Below are positions 1 through 6,712 of a stretch of 7,273 bases of DNA, piece after piece. The stretch is taken from assembly GCA_900757255.1 (NCBI GenBank), contig CAAENE010000039.1, forward strand, positions 1 through 7,273, written 5' to 3'. This DNA comes from Clostridia bacterium. Its GTDB lineage: Bacteria; Bacillota; Clostridia; HGM11514. Below the pieces are notes generated by a model. The model did not search any database. It saw only the letters and a list, made by a program, of their open reading frames with translations, and was not told the origin of the DNA. The translations under genes were made by a program, and so were the position numbers. Within the stretch, counting starts at the first letter, position 1. Every line of letters begins with the position of its first letter.

Positions 1-1644
1 GAATCTGAATCTGCTTATCCCGAATTAGCGGAAAAGGCGGATTATATTAAAAAGATTATCAAAACGGAGGAAGAGCGTTTTGATGAAACCATCGACAATG
101 GCCTTTCTATCTTAAATGGTTATATTGCAGAGTGCAAAAAGAATGGCAAATCGGTACTTGACGGTGAGAGCACCTTTAAATTATATGACACCTATGGTTT
201 TCCAATTGACCTGACTGTTGAAATTGCGGCGGAACAAGGTTTATCTGTTGACGAAGAAGGTTTTCAAAAGGAAATGCAGGTGCAGAGGGAAACTGCCCGT
301 GCTGCCAGAAAAGAGGGTTCTTCCTGGGATTCAGCCGATGACTTTGTGTTTGATATTGATTTTACCACTAAATTTATCGGGTATGACCAGCTGGAATGCG
401 AAAGCCAGATCGTTTATCTGATGAAGGATAATCAAAAATGTACTTCCCTGAAAGCAGGGGAGGAAGGCGTACTATTTTTTGAAAAGACAGTATTTTATGG
501 GGAAAGCGGCGGACAGGTCGGCGATACCGGTTTGATTTGCGGTAAAGGCGGCACGTGCGAGGTGTTTGACGCCAAAAAGCTGCATGACGGTAAAGTTTCC
601 CACAATATTCGGGTAACTGAAGGTGAAATCAAGGTGGGGGATATCGTAACTTTAAAGGTTGATATCGGAAAACGCCGTGCAGCTCAAAGGAACCATTCGG
701 TAACGCACCTGCTGCAAAAAGCTTTGCAGAATGTTTTAGGCGACCATGTTACCCAAGCTGGTTCGCTTGTTATGCCGGAAAAAATGAGGTTTGATTTTCA
801 TCATTTCCAGGCTGTAACAGCTGAAGAATTACAAATGGCCGAAGCGCAGGTCAACGAGCAGATTCGGGAAGGACTGGAAGTTATTATCCGCGAAATGCCG
901 ATTGAAGAAGCGAAAAAAATGGGGGCTATGGCGTTATTTGGTGAAAAGTACGGCGAACTGGTTCGTGTTGTCAAGATGGGTGATTATTCGATTGAATTCT
1001 GCGGCGGCTGCCATGTGAAAAATACCTCCGATATCGGAATGTTTAAAATTGTTTCTGAAAGCGGCGTTGCAGCCGGTGTGCGCAGGATCGAAGGTATTAC
1101 CGGGGAATCGGTGTATCATCTGCTCAATAGCTTGCTTGAGCAGAAAGAGGAAATTTCCGGTATCCTGAAAACCAATCCTGAGGAAATTATCCACAAGGCG
1201 GCAGCTTTGACAGAAGAGATGAAGGAAGTACGGCGCGAAAATGAGCAGCTGAAAAGTAAGCTGGCTTCCTCCAATATAGATGATGTCATCCATTCAGCCA
1301 AAGACGTTAAAGGCATTAAGCTGGTGACTAAAAAGTTTGATGGTATGGATGTATCTGCGCTCCGTAATTTCAGTGACCTTTTACGCGACAAGCTAAAGGA
1401 AAGTGTTGTTGCTGTACTCGCATCGGTCAACGATGGTAAAGTCACTTTTATCGCAAGCTGTTCAAAAGATTGTTTGACACGGGGCGTACATTGTGGTAAT
1501 ATAGTAAAAGAAGTTGCTGCATTTGCGGGCGGCAGAGGAGGCGGAAAACCTGATTCTGCTCAGGCTGGCGCGGCTGATACGGCAAAGGCGGACGGTGCTC
1601 TGGCGAGTGCTGAAGCGGTTTTGATGCAGCAGGTCAAGGATTAA
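1..1644 (+). CDS. alaS: Alanyl-tRNA synthetase, 3' part (N-terminus outside window)
   Basis: The enzyme charges tRNA-Ala with alanine in the cytoplasm and clears mischarged Ser- or Gly-tRNA-Ala at an editing site. The frame is open from base 1, so 547 residues are visible. Bacterial AlaRS is usually about 870-880 aa, so roughly 330 residues of the catalytic N-terminus are missing. Numbering from the window edge, the conserved KLYDTYGFPIDLT segment is at 60-72. The editing-domain zinc motif is complete: HSVTH (H232, H236) and CGGCH (C334, H338). A charged helical stretch at about 365-425 (for example EEMKEVRRENEQLKSKL) looks like the linker coiled coil. The C-terminal DHHA1/C-Ala domain ends with GGRGGGKPD at 510-518. 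All expected editing residues are present, so the enzyme looks functional. The internal ATG at 274 is not the start, because clear AlaRS homology continues upstream of it. The HIT gene follows closely and is probably cotranscribed. Confidence 0.98.
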   Translation, partial: ESESAYPELAEKADYIKKIIKTEEERFDETIDNGLSILNGYIAECKKNGKSVLDGESTFKLYDTYGFPIDLTVEIAAEQGLSVDEEGFQKEMQVQRETARAARKEGSSWDSADDFVFDIDFTTKFIGYDQLECESQIVYLMKDNQKCTSLKAGEEGVLFFEKTVFYGESGGQVGDTGLICGKGGTCEVFDAKKLHDGKVSHNIRVTEGEIKVGDIVTLKVDIGKRRAAQRNHSVTHLLQKALQNVLGDHVTQAGSLVMPEKMRFDFHHFQAVTAEELQMAEAQVNEQIREGLEVIIREMPIEEAKKMGAMALFGEKYGELVRVVKMGDYSIEFCGGCHVKNTSDIGMFKIVSESGVAAGVRRIEGITGESVYHLLNSLLEQKEEISGILKTNPEEIIHKAAALTEEMKEVRRENEQLKSKLASSNIDDVIHSAKDVKGIKLVTKKFDGMDVSALRNFSDLLRDKLKESVVAVLASVNDGKVTFIASCSKDCLTRGVHCGNIVKEVAAFAGGRGGGKPDSAQAGAADTAKADGALASAEAVLMQQVKD

Positions 1645-1650
1645 AGTAAA

Positions 1651-1655
1651 GGAGG
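1651..1655 (+). promoter_or_regulatory. Ribosome binding site that decides the HIT gene start
   Basis: GGAGG lies six bases before the ATG at 1662 but directly touches the ATG at 1656. Normal spacing therefore favours 1662, which removes Met-Lys from the longest reading and gives the family-typical start MNDCVFC. Confidence 0.8.
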
Positions 1656-1661
1656 ATGAAA

Positions 1662-2006
1662 ATGAACGACTGTGTATTTTGTAACATCATCAATGGCGAA
1701 ATCCCTTCCAAAAAAGTATACGAAAATGACAAAGTGCTGGCCTTTCATGATATTTCTCCCAATGCGCCAGTCCATGTTCTTGTGGTACCAAAAGTCCATA
1801 TTAAAAATATTACTGAACTAAACGCTGATAATCTAAGCATTATCGGTGATATTGTGCTGGGAATTAATGAGGTTGTCCGAATTATGAACCTATCAGAGGA
1901 CGGCTTTAGGGTCATTACGAACTGCGGTAAATTCGGCGGGCAAACAGTTGAACATTTGCATTTTCATATTCTGGGCGGAAAACAGCTTCCGCTGAATATG
2001 GGATAA
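1662..2006 (+). CDS. HIT family (HINT-type) purine nucleotide phosphoramidase/hydrolase
   Basis: This is a 114-residue histidine triad protein, the normal size for bacterial HinT. Members hydrolyse the bond between AMP and an amine or acyl group in adenosine phosphoramidates and aminoacyl-adenylates. The catalytic triad motif is HLHFHIL at residues 98-104 (H98, H100, H102). The N-terminal CVFC (C4, C7) is the pair that often binds zinc in this subfamily. The segments DISPNAPVHVLVVPK and DGFRVITNCGKFGGQTVEH are also typical. The start at 1662 is chosen from Shine-Dalgarno spacing; 1656 is the in-frame alternative. The gene begins 17 bases after the alaS stop and is probably cotranscribed with it. 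That fits a housekeeping role in removing adenylate by-products, though this link is inference. The precise substrate cannot be told from sequence. Confidence 0.95.
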   Translation: MNDCVFCNIINGEIPSKKVYENDKVLAFHDISPNAPVHVLVVPKVHIKNITELNADNLSIIGDIVLGINEVVRIMNLSEDGFRVITNCGKFGGQTVEHLHFHILGGKQLPLNMG

Positions 2007-2042
2007 TCCTTATCCTTCAATATTGAAATTAAATAATACTGC

Positions 2043-2074
2043 GGGACGGATAATGGATGATCCGTCCCTTTTTT
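2043..2074 (+). terminator. Rho-independent terminator after alaS-HIT unit (or leader attenuator for cimA)
   Basis: GGGACGGAT (2043-2051) pairs perfectly with ATCCGTCCC (2060-2068) around an 8-base loop and is followed at once by six T (2069-2074). This is a canonical intrinsic terminator, 36 bases after the HIT stop. Only 42 bases separate the T-run from the cimA ATG, so a cimA promoter would have to lie inside or upstream of it. An attenuator role is therefore possible but not shown. Confidence 0.88.
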
Positions 2075-2116
2075 CATTAGAAAATTTTTGCATTTTTTTG
2101 AAAAAGGAGGAATGAT

Positions 2117-3679
2117 ATGGACAGGAAGCTATCGGTTTTAGACACCACACTGCGCGACGGCGCTCAGTGTGAGGGCGTATCCTTTTCCCTGCAGGATAAA
2201 ATCAATATCGTGACAGCTCTCGATAGACTCGGAATTGCCTGTATTGAAGCCGGAAATCCGTTTTCCAATCCAAAAGACAGCGAATTTTTCAGCCTGATGA
2301 AAAATGTAGGTCTGAACAATTCCGTTTTGTATTCGTTTGGCAGTACACGGCGAAAAGAGTGCAGGATCAACGAGGATAAAAATGTGCAGACTTTGCTTGA
2401 AACCGGAACAGAAGGTATCGTTATTTTCGGCAAGTCCTGGGATTTCCATGTAACGGAGATTCTGCACACCTCCCTGACGGAAAATCTTTCGATGATTTAT
2501 GATACTGTTAAATATTTTAAGGATAAGGGCAAGTCGGTTATTTTTGACTGCGAACATTTTTTTGACGGGTATCTGAACAATACCGAATATGCTGTCCAGA
2601 CTCTGAAAACGGCTGAACATGCCGGCGCTGATATATTATGTCTGTGCGACACCAACGGCGGCACCATGACCAGCGATGTCCATGCTATCACGCGCGAGGT
2701 CTGCAGAGAAATGGGAACGGTAATCGGCATCCATACCCATAATGACTGCGGACTGGCAGTCGCAAACACATTGGCGGCGATCGAAGCCGGTGCAAGGCAT
2801 TTACAGGGTACTTTAATCGGTATTGGCGAGAGATGCGGAAATACCAATCTTTCTACCGCTATTTGTAATTTACAGTTGAAATACGGATACCGGTGTATCC
2901 CGGACGAAAATATTGCAAATATGACGTTAACCGTTCGCCAGATTGCAGAAATTGCCAATGTGCATCTGCCGGATAGTATGCCCTATGTCGGTAAAAGCGC
3001 TTTTACTCATAAGGCAGGAATGCACGCGGACGGCGTTTTGAAGGATTCCAAAAGCTTTGAACATATCGGGCCCGGTCAGGTCGGCAATTCCCGCCGTTTT
3101 TTAACCAGCGAGGTTGCGGGAAGAAGTACGCTTGTCCAAAAGATTCAGAAGCTGTATCCGGCTATCACCAAGGAAAGCCCGGAACTGGATGAAATCATGA
3201 AAGAGATCAAGCAGCTGGAAAATGAAGGTTACCAGTTTGAAGGAGCTTCCGGTTCCTTTGGTTTGCTCGTCAGGCGTATTATAAGCGGAACAGAGCGGAA
3301 ATTTGAACTGGTTCATTATAAGGTGATCGAGGAATTTAACCGCGGTGAAAAGCTTTCCTCGGCGCTCATCAAGGTGCGCGTGAACGGCAGGGAAGAAATA
3401 GCGGCAGCAGAAGGGCATGGTCCGGTCAATGCTTTGGACAGCGCTTTGCGCAAAGCGCTGGAAACCTTTTATCCGGTTTTGCGCAACGTCCATCTGACCG
3501 ACTACAAGGTCAGGGTATTGAACTCTAAGGACGCAACAGCCGCTAAAGTCAGGGTTTTGGTCGAATTTTCGGACGGCGGCAACTATTGGGCAACAGTCGG
3601 CGTTTCTGAAGACGTGATTGAAGCCAGTTGTATTGCATTAGTCGATTCCATGGAATATAAGCTGTTCCATGACCAATAA
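2117..3679 (+). CDS. cimA: (R)-citramalate synthase (isoleucine biosynthesis)
   Basis: The enzyme condenses pyruvate with acetyl-CoA to (R)-citramalate, the entry step of threonine-independent isoleucine synthesis. It is 520 aa, the usual CimA length. The N-terminal TIM barrel carries DTTLRDGAQ at 9-17 (R13 and D14 catalytic/metal), HTHND at 206-210 (metal ligands H206 and H208) and GERCGN at 237-242. The linker has HKAGMH at 298-303, then a SEVAGRSTL motif. The C-terminal LeuA-type allosteric domain runs from about 380 to 515, with EGHGPVNA at 432-439 and VSEDVIEASCIALVDSMEY near the end, so feedback inhibition, probably by isoleucine, is expected. The SNPKDSEFF segment and long linker fit CimA better than 2-isopropylmalate synthase or homocitrate synthase, and the leuCDB neighbours agree. 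GGAGG at 2106-2110 supports the ATG at 2117. The motif EAGNPFSNPKD is somewhat diverged from the EGGxPGSNPKD I expect. Substrate choice remains family-based inference. Confidence 0.92.
   Translation: MDRKLSVLDTTLRDGAQCEGVSFSLQDKINIVTALDRLGIACIEAGNPFSNPKDSEFFSLMKNVGLNNSVLYSFGSTRRKECRINEDKNVQTLLETGTEGIVIFGKSWDFHVTEILHTSLTENLSMIYDTVKYFKDKGKSVIFDCEHFFDGYLNNTEYAVQTLKTAEHAGADILCLCDTNGGTMTSDVHAITREVCREMGTVIGIHTHNDCGLAVANTLAAIEAGARHLQGTLIGIGERCGNTNLSTAICNLQLKYGYRCIPDENIANMTLTVRQIAEIANVHLPDSMPYVGKSAFTHKAGMHADGVLKDSKSFEHIGPGQVGNSRRFLTSEVAGRSTLVQKIQKLYPAITKESPELDEIMKEIKQLENEGYQFEGASGSFGLLVRRIISGTERKFELVHYKVIEEFNRGEKLSSALIKVRVNGREEIAAAEGHGPVNALDSALRKALETFYPVLRNVHLTDYKVRVLNSKDATAAKVRVLVEFSDGGNYWATVGVSEDVIEASCIALVDSMEYKLFHDQ
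3439..3460. repeat. Perfect 22-bp palindrome inside cimA
   Basis: The stretch reads CAGCGCTTTG, central CG, CAAAGCGCTG, and is identical on both strands. It encodes part of the conserved D-S-A-L-R-K-A-L-E segment of the LeuA-type regulatory domain of CimA. The symmetry may be a chance result of alanine, leucine and arginine codon choice. It could also form a strong mRNA hairpin or a protein-binding site. No T-run follows, so it is not a terminator. Confidence 0.9.
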
Positions 3680-3705
3680 AGTCAATCGATAGGAGGTAAA
3701 TAGAT

Positions 3706-4965
3706 ATGGCAATGACAATGACACAGAAAATTTTGGCAGCGGGCGCGGGTGTGGATAGCGTCCGGGCGGGCGACTTAATTACCTGTAATTTAGACGTCGT
3801 ACTCGGCAATGATATCACATCCCCCGTAGCTATTAAGGAATTTGAAAAAATGGGAGCAAAAGAGGTCTTTGACCGCGAAAAGGTAGTGATTGTACCGGAC
3901 CATTTTACACCCAATAAGGATATTAAAGCGGCAGAACAATGTAAGTTTGTAAGAGAATTTGCCCTTTCCAAAGGAATCAAAAACTATTTTGAAGTCGGCG
4001 AGGTGGGTATTGAACACTGCCTGCTGCCTGAAAAAGGGTTGGTTGTCCCGGGTGATGTTTGTATCGGTGCGGATTCACACACCTGCACCTATGGTGCTCT
4101 GGGCGCCTTTTCTACCGGTGTTGGAAGCACTGATATGGCAGCGGGAATGGCGACCGGGCAGGTTTGGTTCAAAGTACCGCCGGCTCTGAAATTTAACCTG
4201 ATCGGCAAACCGAATCAATGGGTCAGCGGTAAGGATGTAATCCTCCATATCATCGGTCTGATTGGTGTGGACGGCGCGCTGTATAAATCTATGGAGTTTA
4301 CCGGAGAAGGCGTTCGGCATCTTTCTATGGACGATCGGTTCACTATCTGTAATATGGCAATTGAGGCTGGCGGAAAAAATGGTATTTTTGAGGTTGATGA
4401 GCAGACGCTTGCCTATGTTAATGAACATTCGAACCGGGAATTCAAAGTATTTCAGGCAGACCCGGACGCGGAATATGAGAAGGAATACACGATTGACCTG
4501 TCAAAATTAAGACCGACCGTTTCTTTTCCGCACTTGCCGGATAATACAAAATCCATTGACGAAGTCGGAGACATCCCGATTGATCAGGTGGTCATTGGTT
4601 CTTGCACCAATGGGCGTATGAGCGATATGAAAACTGCAGCTGCTATTTTACGTGGGCGCAGGGTGAAAAAAGGAGTACGCTGCCTTATCTTCCCGGGTAC
4701 TCAGAAGATTTATCTAAAATGTCTGCAAAATGGAATTTTTGCCGATATGGTAAAAGCGGGTGCCGTTATCTCGCCTCCTACCTGCGGGCCGTGCCTGGGC
4801 GGCCATATGGGAATTTTAGCTGAGGGTGAGAGGGCGGTTTCGACCACCAACCGTAATTTTGTCGGCAGAATGGGGCATACTGGTTCGGAAGTTTATTTAG
4901 CCAGTCCGGCTGTGGCTGCCGCCTCTGCTATTACCGGAAAAATCTCGTCACCGGAGGAACTTTAA
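3706..4965 (+). CDS. leuC: 3-isopropylmalate/(R)-2-methylmalate dehydratase, large subunit
   Basis: This is the catalytic large subunit of the aconitase-type isomerase. With LeuD it converts 2-isopropylmalate to 3-isopropylmalate (leucine) and citramalate, via citraconate, to erythro-3-methylmalate (isoleucine). At 419 aa it belongs to the short class found in archaea and clostridia, not the roughly 466-aa E. coli type. The [4Fe-4S] ligands are present: C300 in GSCTNG, and C360 and C363 in PTCGPC. Other aconitase-family motifs are GADSHTCTYGALGAFSTGVG (DSHT at 123-126) and NRNFVGRMG at 382-390. AGGAGG at 3691-3696 lies nine bases before the ATG at 3706; the ATGs at 3712 and 3718 are farther away. 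The gene follows cimA by 26 bases, which points to one transcript and to use in the citramalate route. The homoaconitase large subunit is a close relative, but the operon argues against it. Confidence 0.96.
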   Translation: MAMTMTQKILAAGAGVDSVRAGDLITCNLDVVLGNDITSPVAIKEFEKMGAKEVFDREKVVIVPDHFTPNKDIKAAEQCKFVREFALSKGIKNYFEVGEVGIEHCLLPEKGLVVPGDVCIGADSHTCTYGALGAFSTGVGSTDMAAGMATGQVWFKVPPALKFNLIGKPNQWVSGKDVILHIIGLIGVDGALYKSMEFTGEGVRHLSMDDRFTICNMAIEAGGKNGIFEVDEQTLAYVNEHSNREFKVFQADPDAEYEKEYTIDLSKLRPTVSFPHLPDNTKSIDEVGDIPIDQVVIGSCTNGRMSDMKTAAAILRGRRVKKGVRCLIFPGTQKIYLKCLQNGIFADMVKAGAVISPPTCGPCLGGHMGILAEGERAVSTTNRNFVGRMGHTGSEVYLASPAVAAASAITGKISSPEEL

Positions 4966-4981
4966 TTTGATAAATTTGATA
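4964..4981 (+). repeat. 9-bp tandem direct repeat at the leuC stop codon
   Basis: AATTTGATA occurs twice back to back (4964-4972 and 4973-4981). The first copy begins with the last two bases of the leuC TAA stop. It looks like a small slippage duplication that lengthened the leuC-leuD spacer. Confidence 0.85.
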
Positions 4982-4984
4982 CGC

Positions 4985-5005
4985 GCAGAGGATGTTTCCT
5001 CTTGC
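4985..5005 (+). other. Intercistronic RNA hairpin between leuC and leuD
   Basis: AGAGGA (4987-4992) pairs with TCCTCT (4997-5002) around a TGTT loop. An alternative register with one bulged T extends the stem through GCA (4985-4987) and TGC (5003-5005). CGCG at 4982-4985 and 5006-5009 could lengthen it further. No T-run follows, so termination is unlikely. It lies 8 bases upstream of the leuD Shine-Dalgarno and could affect mRNA stability or leuD translation. Confidence 0.5.
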
Positions 5006-5024
5006 CGCGGGATAGGAGTTTGAT

Positions 5025-5519
5025 ATGATCAAAGGAAGCGTTCATAAGTTTTTCGACAATGTGGATACCGATGTTATCATCCCAGCACGGTATCTGAATG
5101 TATCCGATCCGGAACAGCTGGCCGGACACTGTATGGAGGATATCGACAAAGAATTTATCAAAAGGGTGAACCGGGGTGATATCATTGTAGCGGGTCTGAA
5201 TTTTGGCTGTGGTTCCTCGCGGGAACACGCTCCATTGGCAATCAAATATGCAGGCGTATCCTGTGTGATTGCCAAAACCTTTGCCAGGATTTTCTACCGG
5301 AATGCAATCAATATCGGCCTTCCGATTTTAGAGTGCAGCGAGGCTGCCGAGGATGCGGAAAATGGTGATGTTATTTCGGTTGATCTTGCATCCGGCAGTA
5401 TTTGGAACGAAACTAAGGGCAAAGAGTACCGGACAGCGGCGTTCCCGGAATATGTTCAAAATATCATAGCAAGCGGCGGACTGGTCAGTTTTGTCAAAAA
5501 TACCGGAAAGGGTGAATAA
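5025..5519 (+). CDS. leuD: 3-isopropylmalate/(R)-2-methylmalate dehydratase, small subunit
   Basis: This is the swivelling small subunit that completes the LeuC active site and helps set substrate specificity. At 164 aa it is the short LeuD class that pairs with short LeuC; E. coli LeuD is about 200 aa. The aconitase C-terminal-domain signature NFGCGSSREHAP is present (GCGSSREH at 61-68). The N-terminal DNVDTDVIIPARYL and the IAKTFARIFYRNAINIGLP segment are also diagnostic. AGGAG at 5014-5018 is six bases before the ATG at 5025, and a TGA in another frame ends one base before that ATG. The gene is 59 bases after leuC, the widest gap within the operon, and one base before the leuB ATG, which suggests translational coupling with leuB. 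A homoaconitase small subunit is the only serious alternative and does not fit the neighbours. Confidence 0.96.
   Translation: MIKGSVHKFFDNVDTDVIIPARYLNVSDPEQLAGHCMEDIDKEFIKRVNRGDIIVAGLNFGCGSSREHAPLAIKYAGVSCVIAKTFARIFYRNAINIGLPILECSEAAEDAENGDVISVDLASGSIWNETKGKEYRTAAFPEYVQNIIASGGLVSFVKNTGKGE
5507..5515 (+). promoter_or_regulatory. Ribosome binding site for leuB, inside the leuD 3' end
   Basis: AAAGGGTGA, a near match to the Shine-Dalgarno consensus, places its GGG core eight bases before the ATG at 5521. This supports 5521 over the in-frame TTG at 5491, which has only weak purine-rich sequence before it and would add ten residues ahead of the first beta-strand. Confidence 0.7.
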
Positions 5520-5520
5520 T

Positions 5521-6579
5521 ATGAATTTTCACATTGCAGTGGTAGCGGGCGATGGGATCGGTCCGGATATCGTAGAACAGAGTGTTAAGATTTTGAATCG
5601 GATCGGAGAAAAATTCGGCCATAGTTTTGCCTTTCAAAAAGCGGCTGCCGGCGGCTGCGCAATTGATGCGTTCGGAACTCCATTGCCGGAAAGTACGCTC
5701 GAAATATGCAAGCAAAGCGACAGCGTTTTGCTGGGAGCTGTCGGGGGCGAAAAATGGGACCATTTAAAGGGTGAGATGCGTCCCGAGGCGGCACTGCTTG
5801 GGCTGCGCAAGGAGCTGGGGCTTTTTTCTAATCTTCGCCCAGTGGTATTGTTTGGTGATTTGATCGATTCGAGTCCTCTCAAGCCTGATATTATTGGTAA
5901 TGAGCTTGATATTATGATAGTACGCGAGCTGACCGGAGGGATTTATTTTGGAAAACGCGGCAGAGAAGGAGATTCCGCTTTTGATACCGAAACCTATTCA
6001 GTGCCCGAAATCGAAAGGATTATCCGGGTTGCGTTTACTTACGCTATGAAACGAAATAAAAAGTTAACCATTGTAGATAAAGCCAATATTCTGGAAACCT
6101 CACGGCTGTGGCGCGAAGTCGGTGCAAAAATCGAGAAGGATTTTCCAGAGGTAGAATGTTCATATCTGTATGTGGACAATGCGGCGATGCAGTTAATTAA
6201 AAATCCGTCTCAGTTTGACGTGATTGTCACCTCTAACATGTTTGGCGATATTTTGTCGGATGAGGCGAGTATGCTGGCCGGATCTATTGGTATGCTGGCT
6301 TCAGCCAGCCTTGGGAGCGGAATTTTGGGCATGTACGAGCCGATTCATGGTTCTGCGCCGGATATTGCCGGACAAGATAAAGCGAACCCAATTGCAACGA
6401 TTCTGTCAGCAGCTATGATGCTTCGCTATTCGTTTGACCTGTCAAAAGAAGCAGAGCAAATCGAAAATGCGGTAAAAACTGTTTTGCATCAGGGGTACCG
6501 TACAGCGGACATCTATCAAGATGGCATGACATTGGTCGGAACTGAAAAAATGGGAGATTTGATTGCGGCTGAAATTTAA
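5521..6579 (+). CDS. leuB: 3-isopropylmalate dehydrogenase (also 3-methylmalate dehydrogenase)
   Basis: This NAD-dependent beta-hydroxyacid oxidative decarboxylase oxidises 3-isopropylmalate to 2-oxoisocaproate and, in the citramalate route, erythro-3-methylmalate to 2-oxobutyrate. It is 352 aa from ATG 5521, a normal LeuB length. Visible motifs are AGDGIGP at 9-15 and LLGAVGGEKWD at 70-80. The substrate arginines are R96, R106 and R135 (in RELTGGIYFG), with Y142 and K187 (VDKANILE) as catalytic residues. The metal-binding aspartates are D219, D243 and D247 in the YVDN and NMFGDILSDEAS segments. HGSAPDIAG at 276-284 fits NAD rather than NADP use. The LLGLRKELGLFSNLRP segment separates it from isocitrate dehydrogenase. 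It starts one base after the leuD stop and is the last gene of the operon, followed by a strong hairpin. Confidence 0.97.
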   Translation: MNFHIAVVAGDGIGPDIVEQSVKILNRIGEKFGHSFAFQKAAAGGCAIDAFGTPLPESTLEICKQSDSVLLGAVGGEKWDHLKGEMRPEAALLGLRKELGLFSNLRPVVLFGDLIDSSPLKPDIIGNELDIMIVRELTGGIYFGKRGREGDSAFDTETYSVPEIERIIRVAFTYAMKRNKKLTIVDKANILETSRLWREVGAKIEKDFPEVECSYLYVDNAAMQLIKNPSQFDVIVTSNMFGDILSDEASMLAGSIGMLASASLGSGILGMYEPIHGSAPDIAGQDKANPIATILSAAMMLRYSFDLSKEAEQIENAVKTVLHQGYRTADIYQDGMTLVGTEKMGDLIAAEI

Positions 6580-6586
6580 CTCAATG

Positions 6587-6640
6587 GATAAAAAATAGGG
6601 AAAGAGCTGATACAACATGTTTCAGCTCTTTCCCTTTATC
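6587..6640. terminator. Bidirectional intrinsic terminator between convergent genes
   Basis: GGGAAAGAGCTGA (6598-6610) pairs perfectly over 13 bp with TCAGCTCTTTCCC (6622-6634) around an 11-base loop. On the plus strand TTTATC follows, a modest T-run. On the minus strand the stem is followed by TATTTTTTATCC, a stronger T-run. GATAAA (6587-6592) and TTTATC (6635-6640) can pair as an outer extension with a bulge. The hairpin lies 18 bases past the leuB stop and 78 bases past the stop of the minus-strand gene, so it probably ends both transcripts. Confidence 0.9.
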
Positions 6641-6712
6641 ATATGATTTCAACAGTTTTACTTTCTGCCAACCGTTTCATCGGGTCTATGCCTATCTTGC
6701 CTGCGCTTGAAT

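Noticed and set aside
1656..1661. ATG at 1656 as the HIT gene start
   Set aside because: It directly abuts GGAGG, leaving no spacing for initiation; the ATG six bases downstream fits.
2081..2105. Phased A/T tracts before cimA as a curved promoter (UP) element
   Set aside because: No -35/-10 pair lies in usable position downstream, and such tracts are common in AT-rich intergenic DNA.
2007..2116. T-box or other riboswitch controlling cimA
   Set aside because: The whole gap is 110 bases, too short for a T-box, and no T-box core sequence or specifier loop is visible.
2138..2958. Long open frames on the minus strand inside cimA
   Set aside because: They lie opposite a gene with full family motifs, have no recognisable domain, and look like mirror frames of its codon usage.
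5491..5520. Upstream TTG start for leuB adding ten residues and overlapping leuD
   Set aside because: The ATG at 5521 has a better-spaced ribosome binding site and begins right before the conserved first beta-strand; the extra residues match nothing typical of LeuB.
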